Source of the DNA: a virus
Virus record (IMG/VR): IMGVR_UViG_3300025097_000012
Coordinates: 1 to 46,722 of that record
DNA: 46,722 nt
Direction: 5' to 3' (one strand)
Part shown: in pieces, positions 14,973 through 22,089 of the stretch
Layout of the letters: each line of letters opens with the position of its first letter
Position numbering within the stretch: position 1 is the stretch's first letter
Notes under the pieces: model-generated
Seen by the model: the letters and a program-made list of their open reading frames with translations, nothing else
Told to the model about the DNA's origin: nothing
Database searches by the model: none
Position numbers and translations under genes: made by a program

Positions 14973-15169
14973 GCTTCGCCCGCATGCGCGGTAGCAGCGA
15001 AGACAGCAGCGAACTGGGCGCGAATTTCGGGCGTCAGTTGCCCCTCGGTCTCAGCCCGCACCATTTCGGCGTAGAGCCCCATCTGAAGGACGATAGCCCC
15101 CAGCGCATGCTCTGAGCGCTCCAGCGGCCCACGCTCGACAGTCGGAGAAAGGGGAATCGGATCGATCAC
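14969..15169 (-). CDS. Small helical protein (66 aa)
   Basis: GTG start overlapping the upstream stop (GTGA). Ala-rich and helical throughout, ending A-A-T-A-H-A-G-E-A. Not an SH3-like member and not recognised. Probably a soluble small protein; its operon position ahead of the array is the only clue. Confidence 0.6.
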   Translation of the reverse strand: MIDPIPLSPTVERGPLERSEHALGAIVLQMGLYAEMVRAETEGQLTPEIRAQFAAVFAATAHAGEA

Positions 15170-15363
15170 TGTTGCTCCCGCTGATATTCGATGTCGTTGG
15201 CCAGCAGCAGCACTTGACGCCTAAGCTCGATGGACATGGCGCGCTCAGAGCCGGGCTTTGCGCTGGTCTTGCCCTCGCCAGCAGTACCCAGCACTTCAGC
15301 GGCAAGCTCAAGGGCTTCCTGAAGTGCTTCATACTCGTTCAAAGTAAGTTCCAGTTTAATCAT
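15166..15363 (-). CDS. Small helical protein (65 aa)
   Basis: MIKLELTLNEYEALQEALELAAEVL is a beta strand plus amphipathic helix; a second helix follows after a Gly/Lys linker. The layout resembles small two-helix dimeric proteins, but no family is recognised. Second gene of the transcript from the 15.7 kb promoter. Confidence 0.6.
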   Translation of the reverse strand: MIKLELTLNEYEALQEALELAAEVLGTAGEGKTSAKPGSERAMSIELRRQVLLLANDIEYQREQQ

Positions 15364-15365
15364 GT

Positions 15366-15647
15366 CTATCCCAGAGCCAGAATTTCAGCGATCTGCGCAG
15401 CAGAAAGATGCTCGACGCTAATCATCCGGACCTTGTGGACCGTGATCTCGGCACCCGGGGAGCGTCGAGCGCGGACAGAGCCACCCTCGACGGCGAGAAC
15501 GTACTCGCCCCGGTTCTCGCGGCGCATGCGGAAAGTGCCGGTAGCCTTAATGCCCGCCTTCTTGAGCGCGGCGCGAATCTGACGCTTGCCGTCAGTCCAT
15601 GCGACGGCAGAGGTGCCGGGAGTAGTCAAGAGGGTTCCGATAGTCAT
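15366..15647 (-). CDS. Small basic protein, first gene of the array operon (93 aa)
   Basis: ATG at 15647 (the frame runs further but the promoter lies in that part) opens MTIGTLLTTPGTSAVAW. Residues 20-45 are basic with R-A-A-L-K-K-A-G-I-K-A, then strands R-G-E-Y-V-L-A-V-E-G-G. The end is helical (LSAAQIAEILALG). It may bind nucleic acid through the basic helix; not recognised. Confidence 0.65.
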   Translation of the reverse strand: MTIGTLLTTPGTSAVAWTDGKRQIRAALKKAGIKATGTFRMRRENRGEYVLAVEGGSVRARRSPGAEITVHKVRMISVEHLSAAQIAEILALG

Positions 15648-15692
15648 GAATGAAGTCCTGGGAGTTGAGGGGGAAGTTCTGACTCTGAGTAC

Positions 15693-15747
15693 ATTATCCC
15701 ACGGGAGGACGCAGAAGTCAACCACGAAGTTGTCAAGAGGTTGTCAA
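15693..15747 (-). promoter_or_regulatory. Triple-TTGACA promoter module (operon of array 1)
   Basis: Minus-strand order: TTGACA (15742-15747), TTGACA (15731-15736), TTGACT (15716-15721, the -35), 17 bp, GATAAT (15693-15698). Box starts are 11 and 15 bp apart. The TGA stop of the upstream gene (15744-15746) lies within the first box. It appears to drive about 14 genes down to 12.6 kb. Confidence 0.85.
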
Positions 15748-15968
15748 GAGATTTTCTCAAGCCACATCGGATGAAAACGTAGGATGGAAGTACCAAATTG
15801 AACATCGTAGACATTCGAGGGCATCGGCGTGCCGTACAGGTCGCGCACTACCACGACAATGATCCCGGTGCGACCGGCGGGCAATTTCGGATCGGAAGTC
15901 CCCGGGCGGATCCGTACGAGATCCCCAACCTGAAACTCAGGCGCGGAATGTTTATGTTTCGTACCCAT
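15744..15968 (-). CDS. VGDLV-type SH3/KOW-like protein (74 aa)
   Basis: ATG at 15968 opens MGTKHKHSAPEFQVGDLVRI; R-T-G-I-I-V-V-V-V-R and Y-D-V-Q-F-G-T-S strands follow. The family motif is preceded by a 12-residue polar extension. Its last codon and stop (TCT TGA) run into the promoter module of the next operon. A GTTTGTTT octamer is just upstream of the start. Confidence 0.7.
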   Translation of the reverse strand: MGTKHKHSAPEFQVGDLVRIRPGTSDPKLPAGRTGIIVVVVRDLYGTPMPSNVYDVQFGTSILRFHPMWLEKIS

Positions 15969-16170
15969 CAAGGTTTGTTTGTGGAAGCATGAAACTCGGC
16001 GCGGCATGCGACTCAGGCGGAACGTAAGAAGTCATAGCCGGCTCAGGCGGAAGCCCAGCGATAATTTCCGAGAGGATATTACGCAAGGCTTCAATCTCGT
16101 CTTCAACCTTTTGATCTTTCTCAGCCTTGCATGCGGCTCGATACTCGGCAAGGTTTACTAATTCGCCCAT
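15952..16170 (-). CDS. Small helical protein (72 aa)
   Basis: MGELVNLAEYRAACKAEKDQ begins a long charged helix (residues 5-38) followed by a Pro-rich tail. L-N-L-A-E-Y-R-x-A-type starts are common in small phage proteins of unknown role. Its end overlaps the next start by 17 nt. Confidence 0.6.
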   Translation of the reverse strand: MGELVNLAEYRAACKAEKDQKVEDEIEALRNILSEIIAGLPPEPAMTSYVPPESHAAPSFMLPQTNLDGYET

Positions 16171-16171
16171 G

Positions 16172-16474
16172 TTACTTGTAGTCGCGCAGAAGTGAAAGCT
16201 GCCAAACTTTGGGGTGCATCATCAGGTCAACGCCGGAACGCCGGGCAATCCCGATATGACAGCTTGTAGTCTGAGATCGGTAGGATCCCGATGCCGTATA
16301 ATCTGCCAAAACTGTGTCACCGGACGCTGACCGCATGCCAATGTGCAGCAAGTAAGAATACAAGCGCGTACCGTCTGTATGCAGAGTGTTGCGACTGTTC
16401 TTTGCTTCGACACCGCGCTTCCAGGCAGCGACTACGCCGGCGTTAGTTGTTCGTTTCATCTTTGTTTTGCTCAC
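16172..16474 (-). CDS. Small protein of unknown function (100 aa)
   Basis: GTG start sharing GTGA with the stop of the metallopeptidase/VWA gene. Basic N terminus (MSKTKMKRTTNAG), then L-H-I-G, T-S-C-H-I-G-I-A-R-R strands and a Trp/Leu C terminus. Co-transcription with the VWA gene suggests, but does not show, a shared role. Confidence 0.6.
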   Translation of the reverse strand: MSKTKMKRTTNAGVVAAWKRGVEAKNSRNTLHTDGTRLYSYLLHIGMRSASGDTVLADYTASGSYRSQTTSCHIGIARRSGVDLMMHPKVWQLSLLRDYK

Positions 16475-17745
16475 ACGTCGATAGCGATTACTCGCTCGTT
16501 GGTTTGAAAGTAGGGGCGATCTGCGTAGATCTTAGTCGTCATCCACATGCGCTGACATGCGCTTGCGATTGGCTTAGGGGCACAGAGATCGGTCAGGATA
16601 ATGTGACCGTCGAAACTATGCGCGTTGACGTAGCGCGTTGGAGCGTTAAAGCAGGTTCCACCACACATAACACGTTCCCACTTGCGGGTTTGGCCTTTTT
16701 TCCAAACATAAATCTTATCTTCTCCGACTGCAGAGTCAAAGGGGATCACCGTGAACTCGGCAATATCAGCCAGTTCGTTCAACTCGGAGAAGAACGTAGC
16801 AAGCATTTGATCGTCCACGGATCCACTTTGATCGATGCTAATAGCGATCTTGGCATGCCGGCGCACGCGCTTGCCCGGATGGATGCGCGGGTAGCGCTTG
16901 TTAAGCCGGCGCGGTGTGCTGCGCTTGTCTGATCGCTGTGAAGTCTTAACAAAGTACCGAAGCACCTTCTTCCAGTCCACGCGAGTAACGATCCGCTCCA
17001 AAATATCCTTTCGCATGCCGGAAGAGACGGATCCCCAGTTGCGCGACTTCTCGGCATCTTCTGCGGCCTTTTTGATTGCGTCCTTCAACCGCTCCTTAGC
17101 AATCTCGCCAGCAGTGCCCTCGGTCTCGCCGAAAGCGTCGTGATCATCGAACGAATCCATGCCGCCGAAAGCATCCCCGGGCTGACCTTCGCCGGGCTGA
17201 CCTTCGCCGGGCTGACCTTCGCCGGGTTCGCCTTCGCCGGGTTCGCCTTCGCCGTGCTCCTGTTGCTTCTTCTTGAGCGCTTCAAGATACCATTCATAGG
17301 TCTTGTTGGCGGGAAGGTCTGAAAACGGACCCTCTCCGGGGATACAGCCCTTCATGGGCTCGCCCGAAGGCATCACCGGACCCGGCTCCGCATCATTCGG
17401 CAGCTTGCCCGCCATTTCTGGAAGCCCGTTGATCGCGAGATCCATCGCGATGTTGTCGATGCGTCGGATGCCTTCGCTGGGCTTGCGTCCGGTGACGTGC
17501 TCCAGAATGATATGATAGAATTCGTGCATCAGGACGCCCAGCTTATGATCGTCCTTCAACTGTGACATGAACTCCGGGTTATACAGCAACTCGAACTGCT
17601 GACGGTCGGGGTTCACGCGCACACCGGCGGTTTCGATTGCGGTCGTCGGGGTCTTGTCGATCCGTCGCGACAACGACGCGAAAAACGGCTCACTCATGAG
17701 GAGGCGAGCGGTGTGCATGTTGAGATCGAAAGGAGGGGTAGACAT
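16471..17745 (-). CDS. Metallopeptidase-like protein with VWA domain, MoxR partner (424 aa)
   Basis: Residues 1-150 carry a zinc-peptidase motif H74-E-F-Y-H78 in a helix (LMHEFYHIILEHV), as in DUF2201-type putative metallopeptidases. An acidic Gly-rich linker with five G-E-G-[QE]-P repeats (166-190) follows. Then a helical segment and a VWA-like domain with the MIDAS motif D305-Q-S-G-S and a later G-G-T-C-F-N-A-P-T. VWA proteins of this sort act with MoxR AAA+ ATPases in complex remodelling. The ATPase is encoded 1 kb upstream but under another promoter. Substrate unknown; maturation or disassembly of a complex is the family expectation. Confidence 0.8.
   Translation of the reverse strand: MSTPPFDLNMHTARLLMSEPFFASLSRRIDKTPTTAIETAGVRVNPDRQQFELLYNPEFMSQLKDDHKLGVLMHEFYHIILEHVTGRKPSEGIRRIDNIAMDLAINGLPEMAGKLPNDAEPGPVMPSGEPMKGCIPGEGPFSDLPANKTYEWYLEALKKKQQEHGEGEPGEGEPGEGQPGEGQPGEGQPGDAFGGMDSFDDHDAFGETEGTAGEIAKERLKDAIKKAAEDAEKSRNWGSVSSGMRKDILERIVTRVDWKKVLRYFVKTSQRSDKRSTPRRLNKRYPRIHPGKRVRRHAKIAISIDQSGSVDDQMLATFFSELNELADIAEFTVIPFDSAVGEDKIYVWKKGQTRKWERVMCGGTCFNAPTRYVNAHSFDGHIILTDLCAPKPIASACQRMWMTTKIYADRPYFQTNERVIAIDV
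17178..17254 (-). repeat. Five tandem 15-bp repeats inside the VWA gene
   Basis: Unit ccgggctgaccttcg (plus strand), with the last copies changed to ttcgcc. They encode G-E-G-[QE]-P and make a flexible linker. Copy number may vary between relatives. Confidence 0.8.
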
Positions 17746-17773
17746 GTGGGCGAATTCCTTAGCTTACTCTATA

Positions 17774-17828
17774 AGTATACAGGCAGAACGGGAGAAGGTC
17801 AAGAGGATTCTTGTCAAGAGGGTGTCAA
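17774..17828 (-). promoter_or_regulatory. Triple-TTGACA promoter module (VWA gene)
   Basis: TTGACA (17823-17828), TTGACA (17812-17817), TTGACC -35 (17797-17802), 17 bp, TATACT (17774-17779). Spacing 11 and 15. The first box contains the stop of the upstream gene (17825-17827). Confidence 0.85.
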
Positions 17829-18100
17829 GAGGCGTCCCGATTCAGTTCTTCAATAATTTCAGCTACTTCCGCCTTGGTCAGCATGCGATCCTTACGTCGC
17901 TTGTTCTGGCCAGACATCAGCTTCTTGTAGCGCTTTGGCGCGTGCTTGCAAACAGCGATGTGGGGGATACCGCAGCGCTCCATGCGCCGGAACGTTTCCG
18001 TCGTAGGCGCGAGCTTATCAGGCTTAGTAAGGATCGTCTCGGTCGCGGTCAGCTTGCCGTCCACGACGGATACAAGAGTTTGGCTAACGTAGTAGGTCAA
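17825..18100 (-). CDS. Small basic protein (91 aa)
   Basis: Start is TTG at 18100 with GGAG eight bases upstream; this follows directly from a triple-box promoter. Contains beta-like V-S-Q-T-L-V-S-V-V-D-G-K-L-T, a central C-G-I-P-H-I-A-V-C-K-H and basic K-R-Y-K-K-L-M-S-G-Q-N-K-R-R-K. The end is a helix (LTKAEVAEIIEELNRDAS). Possibly a DNA- or RNA-binding protein; not recognised. Confidence 0.6.
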   Translation of the reverse strand: MTYYVSQTLVSVVDGKLTATETILTKPDKLAPTTETFRRMERCGIPHIAVCKHAPKRYKKLMSGQNKRRKDRMLTKAEVAEIIEELNRDAS

Positions 18101-18123
18101 GGGCTATCTCCAGTAGATGATTC

Positions 18124-18178
18124 ATTATCTCACAAACGAGCGCAGAAGTCAAGAGAAAAGTTGTCAAGGGACTGTCAA
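18124..18178 (-). promoter_or_regulatory. Triple-TTGACA promoter module
   Basis: TTGACA (18173-18178), TTGACA (18162-18167), TTGACT (18147-18152), 17 bp, GATAAT (18124-18129). Spacing 11 and 15. It drives the TTG-started gene at 17.8-18.1 kb. Confidence 0.85.
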
Positions 18179-18301
18179 AGGATGACGGGTCGAAGTCGAG
18201 CGGGGGATGCTGCGAAGCGCGTAGAAGGTTTGTTTAGAGCCCTCCAGCGCGCCCATAGGATGGATGGATCGGTAGCTGACAACGGGGGCTCAGAAGCGAA
18301 C
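18179..18301 (-). other. Unassigned tail, possible gene remnant
   Basis: The 120 bases between a KVG-type gene and the next promoter are open in the frame that stops in the first TTGACA box (TGA 18175-18177), as if an upstream gene once ended there, but no start is convincing. A GTTTGTTT octamer is at 18228. Confidence 0.35.
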
Positions 18302-18523
18302 CTAAGAGACTGCGCGCCTGTACTCCGCTGCGATCTGCATGTCGTGCTTCCATGTAGATCTTCCATCTTCAAAAACCTTATAGAGAAGCCGCCTCGTAGG
18401 CATCGCAGTGCGCCCGTAGATCTGACGACCGGACGGGCGACTTTCAAGGATAATAGCGATTCTTCCAGTCTTTACGCGAATGAGAAGCTCCCCGATCTCA
18501 AAGGTATGTTTAGGCGGCGTCAT
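18302..18523 (-). CDS. IGELL-type SH3/KOW-like protein (73 aa)
   Basis: F-E-I-G-E-L-L-I-R, G-R-I-A-I-I-L-E-S and L-L-Y-K-V-F-E-D-G-R-S-T-W strands place it in the small barrel family although G-D-L-V is changed to G-E-L-L. The start overlaps the upstream gene by 14 nt. Function unknown. Confidence 0.65.
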   Translation of the reverse strand: MTPPKHTFEIGELLIRVKTGRIAIILESRPSGRQIYGRTAMPTRRLLYKVFEDGRSTWKHDMQIAAEYRRAVS

Positions 18524-18746
18524 GATCCTTAACCGGGATCAGATATTCGGGATGGAAAATCATCTCAAGACCACTCTTAAGCCACTTTACTCGATATCGA
18601 GGCTTAAGCGGGCTTTCTCCCTGGTGAGTGATCTCTATGACCATGCCGGGGCCGCTCCTCTCAGTGAAAACACGGTCAGGCGATCCCCGGGCTAAGTGGT
18701 TGGTCATATAGACCAACTCACCTAAAACAAAGGTTGGAGCCCCCAT
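18510..18746 (-). CDS. LGELV-type SH3/KOW-like protein (78 aa)
   Basis: ATG at 18746 opens MGAPTFVLGELVYM, two bases after the MoxR stop. G-P-G-M-V-I-E-I and Y-R-V-K-W-L-K-S-G strands, then H-P-E-Y-L-I-P-V. Part of the MoxR transcript, so possibly linked to it in time rather than in function. Confidence 0.65.
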   Translation of the reverse strand: MGAPTFVLGELVYMTNHLARGSPDRVFTERSGPGMVIEITHQGESPLKPRYRVKWLKSGLEMIFHPEYLIPVKDHDAA

Positions 18747-18747
18747 A

Positions 18748-19824
18748 TCACCCGCCCAGAATGGCAACAAGGTGATCACTCACCCGCCCCCCGGCGCTGG
18801 TAGTCGCCTTGTGAAGCGCGATCACGTTGTCCACACAATCGGCGTCTCCCAGAACGGTCCACATCTTCATGGCCACCTCGGAAGGGAGCGAAACGAAGTA
18901 GTCCGCAAGGTTCTGGATGCGCACGTCGGTCAGCGCTGCCTTGAAGGTCTCCGCTGCCTCAAACTTCTCGATCATAGCAGCGTGATCGTTGATCCCCCAC
19001 TCGGCAGTCTTATCGATCTGCCCATGGTCAAGAAGATCTTCAATGGTAACCTGCCACTGGTAGTTTACCACGAAGTCCTTAAGGGTAACCGCAGCCTCAA
19101 AGCCCAGGAATGCGTTAGCGAGATTGAAGAGGAGATCGAGATCGCCCTTATCCTCGAAAACGCCGGATGGAGCAGCGGTATCGTTGAACCGCTTCCAGCT
19201 ACGACGAGAAGGATAAACCTTGTTAGGCTCGAAGTCGCTGCGGTGTTCCAAGTGATTGCGGTTCTGGTTAATGAAGTCCCAGACTACGCTATCGACCTTG
19301 CCATTAGCCCACTTGAGCCAATCTTCATCGGTCGGATCCACGTCAAAGACGGTCCAACGGTCCAGTTCAGCCGGATCCATTTCGCCGACTTGGTACTGCG
19401 CGCCATGGTCACCACCGTTGACGGCTGCGACGATCAGGGTTTCCGGGTGCAAGTGCCACCCGTTGATCTTGCGGCTATCGGTAAGCTCAAAGAGACCCTG
19501 ACGAACCTCCATAGTCGCCCGGTCCACTTCATCGAGGAACAAGAGCACGGGCTGTTCGCATGCGGTGACAAGCCAGTCGGGCGCGTTCCACGTCGTCGCC
19601 TTGCGACCGTTGATCGCGGTGTCTGCCGTATCGGGCAAGCCGAGAAGATCGCCCTCGGTCATCTGAGACGCGCGCCGCTCGACAACGGGAAGGTTGCGCT
19701 GCGCTGCGATCAGGTAGACCACTTCGGACTTACCGACGCCATGGCGACCGCGAAGAAGCACGGGAAGGCGAGCGTCGAGGATATGAGGGGCGACGGACAG
19801 GAAAGTAGCGAAATCAACGGACAT
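18748..19824 (-). CDS. MoxR-type AAA+ ATPase (358 aa)
   Basis: Walker A G-R-H-G-V-G-K-S (26-33), Walker B L-L-F-L-D-E-V-D (94-101) and a following R-x-x-x-x-x-x-L-x-E-L-T region fit MoxR/ChlI-like AAA+ ATPases, which use ATP to remodel complexes and usually pair with a VWA protein. The partner is at 16.5-17.7 kb. Length is typical. ATG 19824 has a GGAG-like sequence upstream and lies about 50 nt below the -10 of its own triple-box promoter. Confidence 0.85.
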   Translation of the reverse strand: MSVDFATFLSVAPHILDARLPVLLRGRHGVGKSEVVYLIAAQRNLPVVERRASQMTEGDLLGLPDTADTAINGRKATTWNAPDWLVTACEQPVLLFLDEVDRATMEVRQGLFELTDSRKINGWHLHPETLIVAAVNGGDHGAQYQVGEMDPAELDRWTVFDVDPTDEDWLKWANGKVDSVVWDFINQNRNHLEHRSDFEPNKVYPSRRSWKRFNDTAAPSGVFEDKGDLDLLFNLANAFLGFEAAVTLKDFVVNYQWQVTIEDLLDHGQIDKTAEWGINDHAAMIEKFEAAETFKAALTDVRIQNLADYFVSLPSEVAMKMWTVLGDADCVDNVIALHKATTSAGGRVSDHLVAILGG

Positions 19825-19871
19825 GGTAGAATCTCCAAAGGAGTGGGGGGTTGTCTCTATCTTACTTACTA

Positions 19872-19926
19872 AGTATACAGGAAGATCGGGAGAAGGTCAA
19901 GAGGTTTCCTGTCAAGAGAATGTCAA
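19872..19926 (-). promoter_or_regulatory. Triple-TTGACA promoter module (MoxR)
   Basis: TTGACA (19921-19926), TTGACA (19910-19915), TTGACC (19895-19900), 17 bp, TATACT (19872-19877). Spacing 11 and 15. The -35 to -10 part is nearly identical to the VWA promoter at 17.8 kb, so the two partners may be co-regulated. The upstream stop is inside box 1. Confidence 0.85.
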
Positions 19927-20144
19927 TCGCCGCAAACATCGGGCGGACTCCAGTTCTCGTACTGCCAGAGCGAGATCCGCCCATCCTGACAGAGCCCGTC
20001 AGTCCAGTTGTTCCAAGCTTCGCTACGGGCGATCCAGTCGGGGTGACCGTCAAACTCATAAGCGTGGACGACCATAGGCATAATGCAGTCGGCGAAAAGT
20101 TCGATCGCCGCGTCCCGGGTCAGGACGTAGGAGAGATTGTTCAT
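19923..20144 (-). CDS. Small acidic protein (73 aa)
   Basis: ATG at 20144 with AAAGGAA upstream, 26 nt below a triple-box -10. MNNLSYVLTRDAAIELFADC, then Trp-rich P-D-W-I-A-R-S-E-A-W-N-N-W and L-W-Q-Y-E-N-W-S. Not recognised. GAT TGA at its end enters the next promoter. Confidence 0.6.
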   Translation of the reverse strand: MNNLSYVLTRDAAIELFADCIMPMVVHAYEFDGHPDWIARSEAWNNWTDGLCQDGRISLWQYENWSPPDVCGD

Positions 20145-20169
20145 AAGGTTCCTTTCTTGATGATGTCTT

Positions 20170-20224
20170 ATTATCCCATATGCGGGAGAAGAAGTCAATA
20201 GGATAGTTGTCAAGAGAATGTCAG
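20170..20224 (-). promoter_or_regulatory. Triple-TTGACA promoter module
   Basis: CTGACA (20219-20224), TTGACA (20208-20213), TTGACT (20193-20198), 17 bp, GATAAT (20170-20175). Spacing 11 and 15. It drives the 73-aa gene. What lies upstream is the candidate RNA rather than a protein gene. Confidence 0.85.
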
Positions 20225-20256
20225 AGGATGAAAGTGAAGGTTGAAAGGGAGATATA

Positions 20257-20424
20257 GGAGTGGCGGGGGGTGCCGCTGTCCTTGCCGCGCCACTTTGCCA
20301 GCCGCGTTTTCACTGCCCGCTGCGGGGCGCGCCTGCCTGGGGAACTCAGCCCCCATTTTTAGGACAGGCACGGGTTCATTCGCGGCGTTGAACCCTTACA
20401 AATAATAAGACCCCCCGCCACTCC
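20257..20424 (-). ncRNA. Candidate structured non-coding RNA (about 168 nt)
   Basis: Perfect 15-bp inverted repeat closes the element (20410-20424 with 20257-20271). Inside, minus-strand RNA shows hairpin GGGUUCA/UGAACCC (loop ACGCCGCGAA), a UGUCCU/AGGACA helix next to GUGCC/GGCAC, and GC-rich hairpins GGGG/CCCC and GCCC/GGGC between them. No ORF explains the region. A weak extended -10 (TGCTAAGAT, about 20432-20440) would start RNA near the 5' arm. It is not a tRNA, and I do not recognise a known RNA family. It could act as a regulatory RNA or host-RNA mimic. Confidence 0.6.
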
Positions 20425-20458
20425 AGTCTCAGTTATCTTAGCATAATATATTTCTTTC

Positions 20459-21265
20459 CTACTTTTTCCTCTTGGGAGCGCGAGCGCGCTTAAGGTGTCG
20501 CTCCTCGCAAAGAAGAGTTTCGACGCCGCCGATCGGCAGGAGCTTATAAATCTTGTTGCCCCGCGCTGCGCTGTTGGGCACCTCTGCGTTAACGCTGACC
20601 ACGATAGCCATGCCTGCCTTGCACTTCTGGCGAAGCTCCCAACGGGCACCAGCGCCCAGCGCGACCATCGAGCCCACTGGGAACTTCGGGGCTGAAAACC
20701 AGCCTGCAAGCACCTTTTTCGCGAACTTGTTATCGGTCACGCGGTTATACTGGCCCATCGACGGGACGATCTCCGGGTTAGCGCGGAATGCCTGCACTTG
20801 GCGACCATAATATCCACCGCGCCCGTAGTAGGTCATCACAATGCGGTAATGCTCGGCCTTTTCGGCATCCCAGGCAGCGATCCACGCTTCGCGCTCAGCC
20901 ATCTGATCGTCGCCATACTTTTCTTCAATCCCAGCAAGAATCTCAGTCTGCCGGTCAGAAAGTGACCGGCCGGCGCGAAGTTGGCTTTGAACGCTGGTAA
21001 TGAAGCCAAAGTCCCAACTGCCTTCTCCGGCGATCTGCTCGACGCGACCGATGATCACATCAAGCTCATCAGCACCCGCGATAGGCGTGGGGCGTGTAGC
21101 ATACCTCTCCTCCAACTGGAGAAAGCAGCGACGGCGACCGGTAGTCAGGGAACCCTTCCGCCTGTAGTGGCTGTAAAGGCTACTCGCGAACGTGCGGTCT
21201 CGCGAAGTAAGGTAATCCTTGGCGAGAAGGGCGGCGAAGCGGTCGTGGTAAGTGATGCGGGGCAT
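20459..21265 (-). CDS. Two-repeat helical protein with C-terminal SH3-like domain (268 aa)
   Basis: Two related helical units, F-A-S-S-L-Y-S-H-Y-R-R-K-G-S-L-T-T-G-R (26-44) and F-I-T-S-V-Q-S-Q-L-R-A-G-R-S-L-S-D-R (88-105), each end in a Q/R-x-x-x-L-x-x-[IL]-E-E-[RK]-Y helix. This unit is frequent in phage DNA-binding or single-strand-binding-like proteins. The C-terminal third has F-P-V-G-S-M-V and G-M-A-I-V-V-S-V strands like the small barrel family, then a basic tail (RARAPKRKK). Nucleic-acid binding is likely but unproven. Confidence 0.65.
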   Translation of the reverse strand: MPRITYHDRFAALLAKDYLTSRDRTFASSLYSHYRRKGSLTTGRRRCFLQLEERYATRPTPIAGADELDVIIGRVEQIAGEGSWDFGFITSVQSQLRAGRSLSDRQTEILAGIEEKYGDDQMAEREAWIAAWDAEKAEHYRIVMTYYGRGGYYGRQVQAFRANPEIVPSMGQYNRVTDNKFAKKVLAGWFSAPKFPVGSMVALGAGARWELRQKCKAGMAIVVSVNAEVPNSAARGNKIYKLLPIGGVETLLCEERHLKRARAPKRKK

Positions 21266-21289
21266 AGGTTCCTCGATGTTTACTTAGTA

Positions 21290-21343
21290 AGTATACAGGA
21301 AGATCGCGAGAAGGTCAAGGGTTTTTTGTCAGGAGAAGGTCAA
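21290..21343 (-). promoter_or_regulatory. Triple-box promoter module
   Basis: TTGACC (21338-21343), CTGACA (21327-21332), TTGACC (21313-21318), 17 bp, TATACT (21290-21295). Spacing 11 and 14. A fourth partial box, CTGACA, lies at 21348-21353. The upstream stop TGA is inside box 1. Confidence 0.8.
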
Positions 21344-21684
21344 GACTTGTCAGAGCCTCGCAAACGCCGGCGTTCGGCAGCCATTGATCCCGTTCTAACG
21401 TCACTATCGGCGAATGCCTCGCGCCGGCGCTCCTTAAGCGCCTCGCGACCGTCGATCCCTGCGTCGATGAACGCGAGGGCTGCGGGCGGCGGACTGTCGC
21501 GCCAGCCGTCAAAGTGCCCAGCCCTTTCAGCACGCAGATCGATGGCGAGATCGTCAAGTTCCTCGATCAAGTCCGCCATTTCCGGCGAAAGGGATGAGCT
21601 TGACGATCGCACCTCTGCGATGCGCGAGTGAAGCGCTTCCATCAAAAGGTCAAGTTCTCGGTCTGTCAGTTCAATCGTTCTCAC
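21340..21684 (-). CDS. Small helical protein (114 aa)
   Basis: GTG start with GAGAGG upstream, about 24 nt below the -10. MRTIELTDRELDLLMEALHSRI is a strand plus helix as in many small phage regulators, followed by an acidic coiled segment (31-55) and a basic tail (KERRREAF..). No family recognised. Confidence 0.6.
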   Translation of the reverse strand: MRTIELTDRELDLLMEALHSRIAEVRSSSSSLSPEMADLIEELDDLAIDLRAERAGHFDGWRDSPPPAALAFIDAGIDGREALKERRREAFADSDVRTGSMAAERRRLRGSDKS

Positions 21685-21707
21685 AAAATCCTCTCAAGTG
21701 ATGTATC

Positions 21708-21762
21708 ATTATCGCATGCGACAACGGCAAAGTCAATAGAAATATTGTCAAGGGAATGTCAG
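21708..21762 (-). promoter_or_regulatory. Triple-TTGACA promoter module
   Basis: CTGACA (21757-21762), TTGACA (21746-21751), TTGACT (21731-21736), 17 bp, GATAAT (21708-21713). Spacing 11 and 15. Upstream stop TGA inside box 1. Confidence 0.85.
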
Positions 21763-22061
21763 GCATGCGCGCAAAGGGCGGAAGCCGCCTTCAAAAGCCC
21801 CATATCAGCCTGAACCTCTGGGGACTGGAGCCAATCCAGCGCCCCCTCAGTGATCACCCAGCCGTTCATCCAGTCGCCATTAGAACGGAAGCGCTCGATA
21901 AGCCCCTCCAAAACCAGCATATCAAGAGCTTCGCGGGTTTGATCATCGGGGGCAAGCTCTGGAAGGTAAGCGTGATCGTCACTTTCCAGCATTTCCGAAA
22001 AAAGAGACACTTCGAATGGCGACAGTTTGATGCCGCCGACAGTGTAAAGGTTTGTTTGCAT
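21759..22061 (-). CDS. Small protein, winged-helix-like pattern (100 aa)
   Basis: MQTNLYTVGGIKLSPFEVSLFSEML, then T-R-E-A-L-D-M-L-V-L-E-G-L-I-E-R-F and W-V-I-T-E-G-A-L-D-W-L. Helix, helix, then a beta hairpin followed by T-E-x-A-x-x-W recalls small winged-helix proteins (compare L-x-x-x-G-L-I-x-x ... I-T-x-x-G). It could be a transcription regulator. GGAG is upstream of the ATG. Confidence 0.55.
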   Translation of the reverse strand: MQTNLYTVGGIKLSPFEVSLFSEMLESDDHAYLPELAPDDQTREALDMLVLEGLIERFRSNGDWMNGWVITEGALDWLQSPEVQADMGLLKAASALCAHA

Positions 22062-22089
22062 ATGAGTTTTACTCCGGGGAAAGGTTTAT

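Noticed and set aside
17178-17254. Tandem 15-bp repeats as a CRISPR array
   Set aside because: No spacers between units; they encode a Gly-Glu-Gln-Pro linker in frame.
17654-18532. 292-codon plus-strand frame
   Set aside because: It crosses the VWA start, two promoter modules and a minus-strand gene; no family signal and no ribosome site.
18772-19872. 366-codon open frame on the plus strand opposite the MoxR gene
   Set aside because: It is the mirror of a well-supported AAA+ gene, has no motif and no promoter on the plus strand; GC-rich coding often leaves the antisense frame open.
20359-20709. 116-codon minus-strand frame across the candidate RNA
   Set aside because: It overlaps the better-supported 268-aa gene in another frame, and its C-terminal part coincides with base-paired RNA arms.
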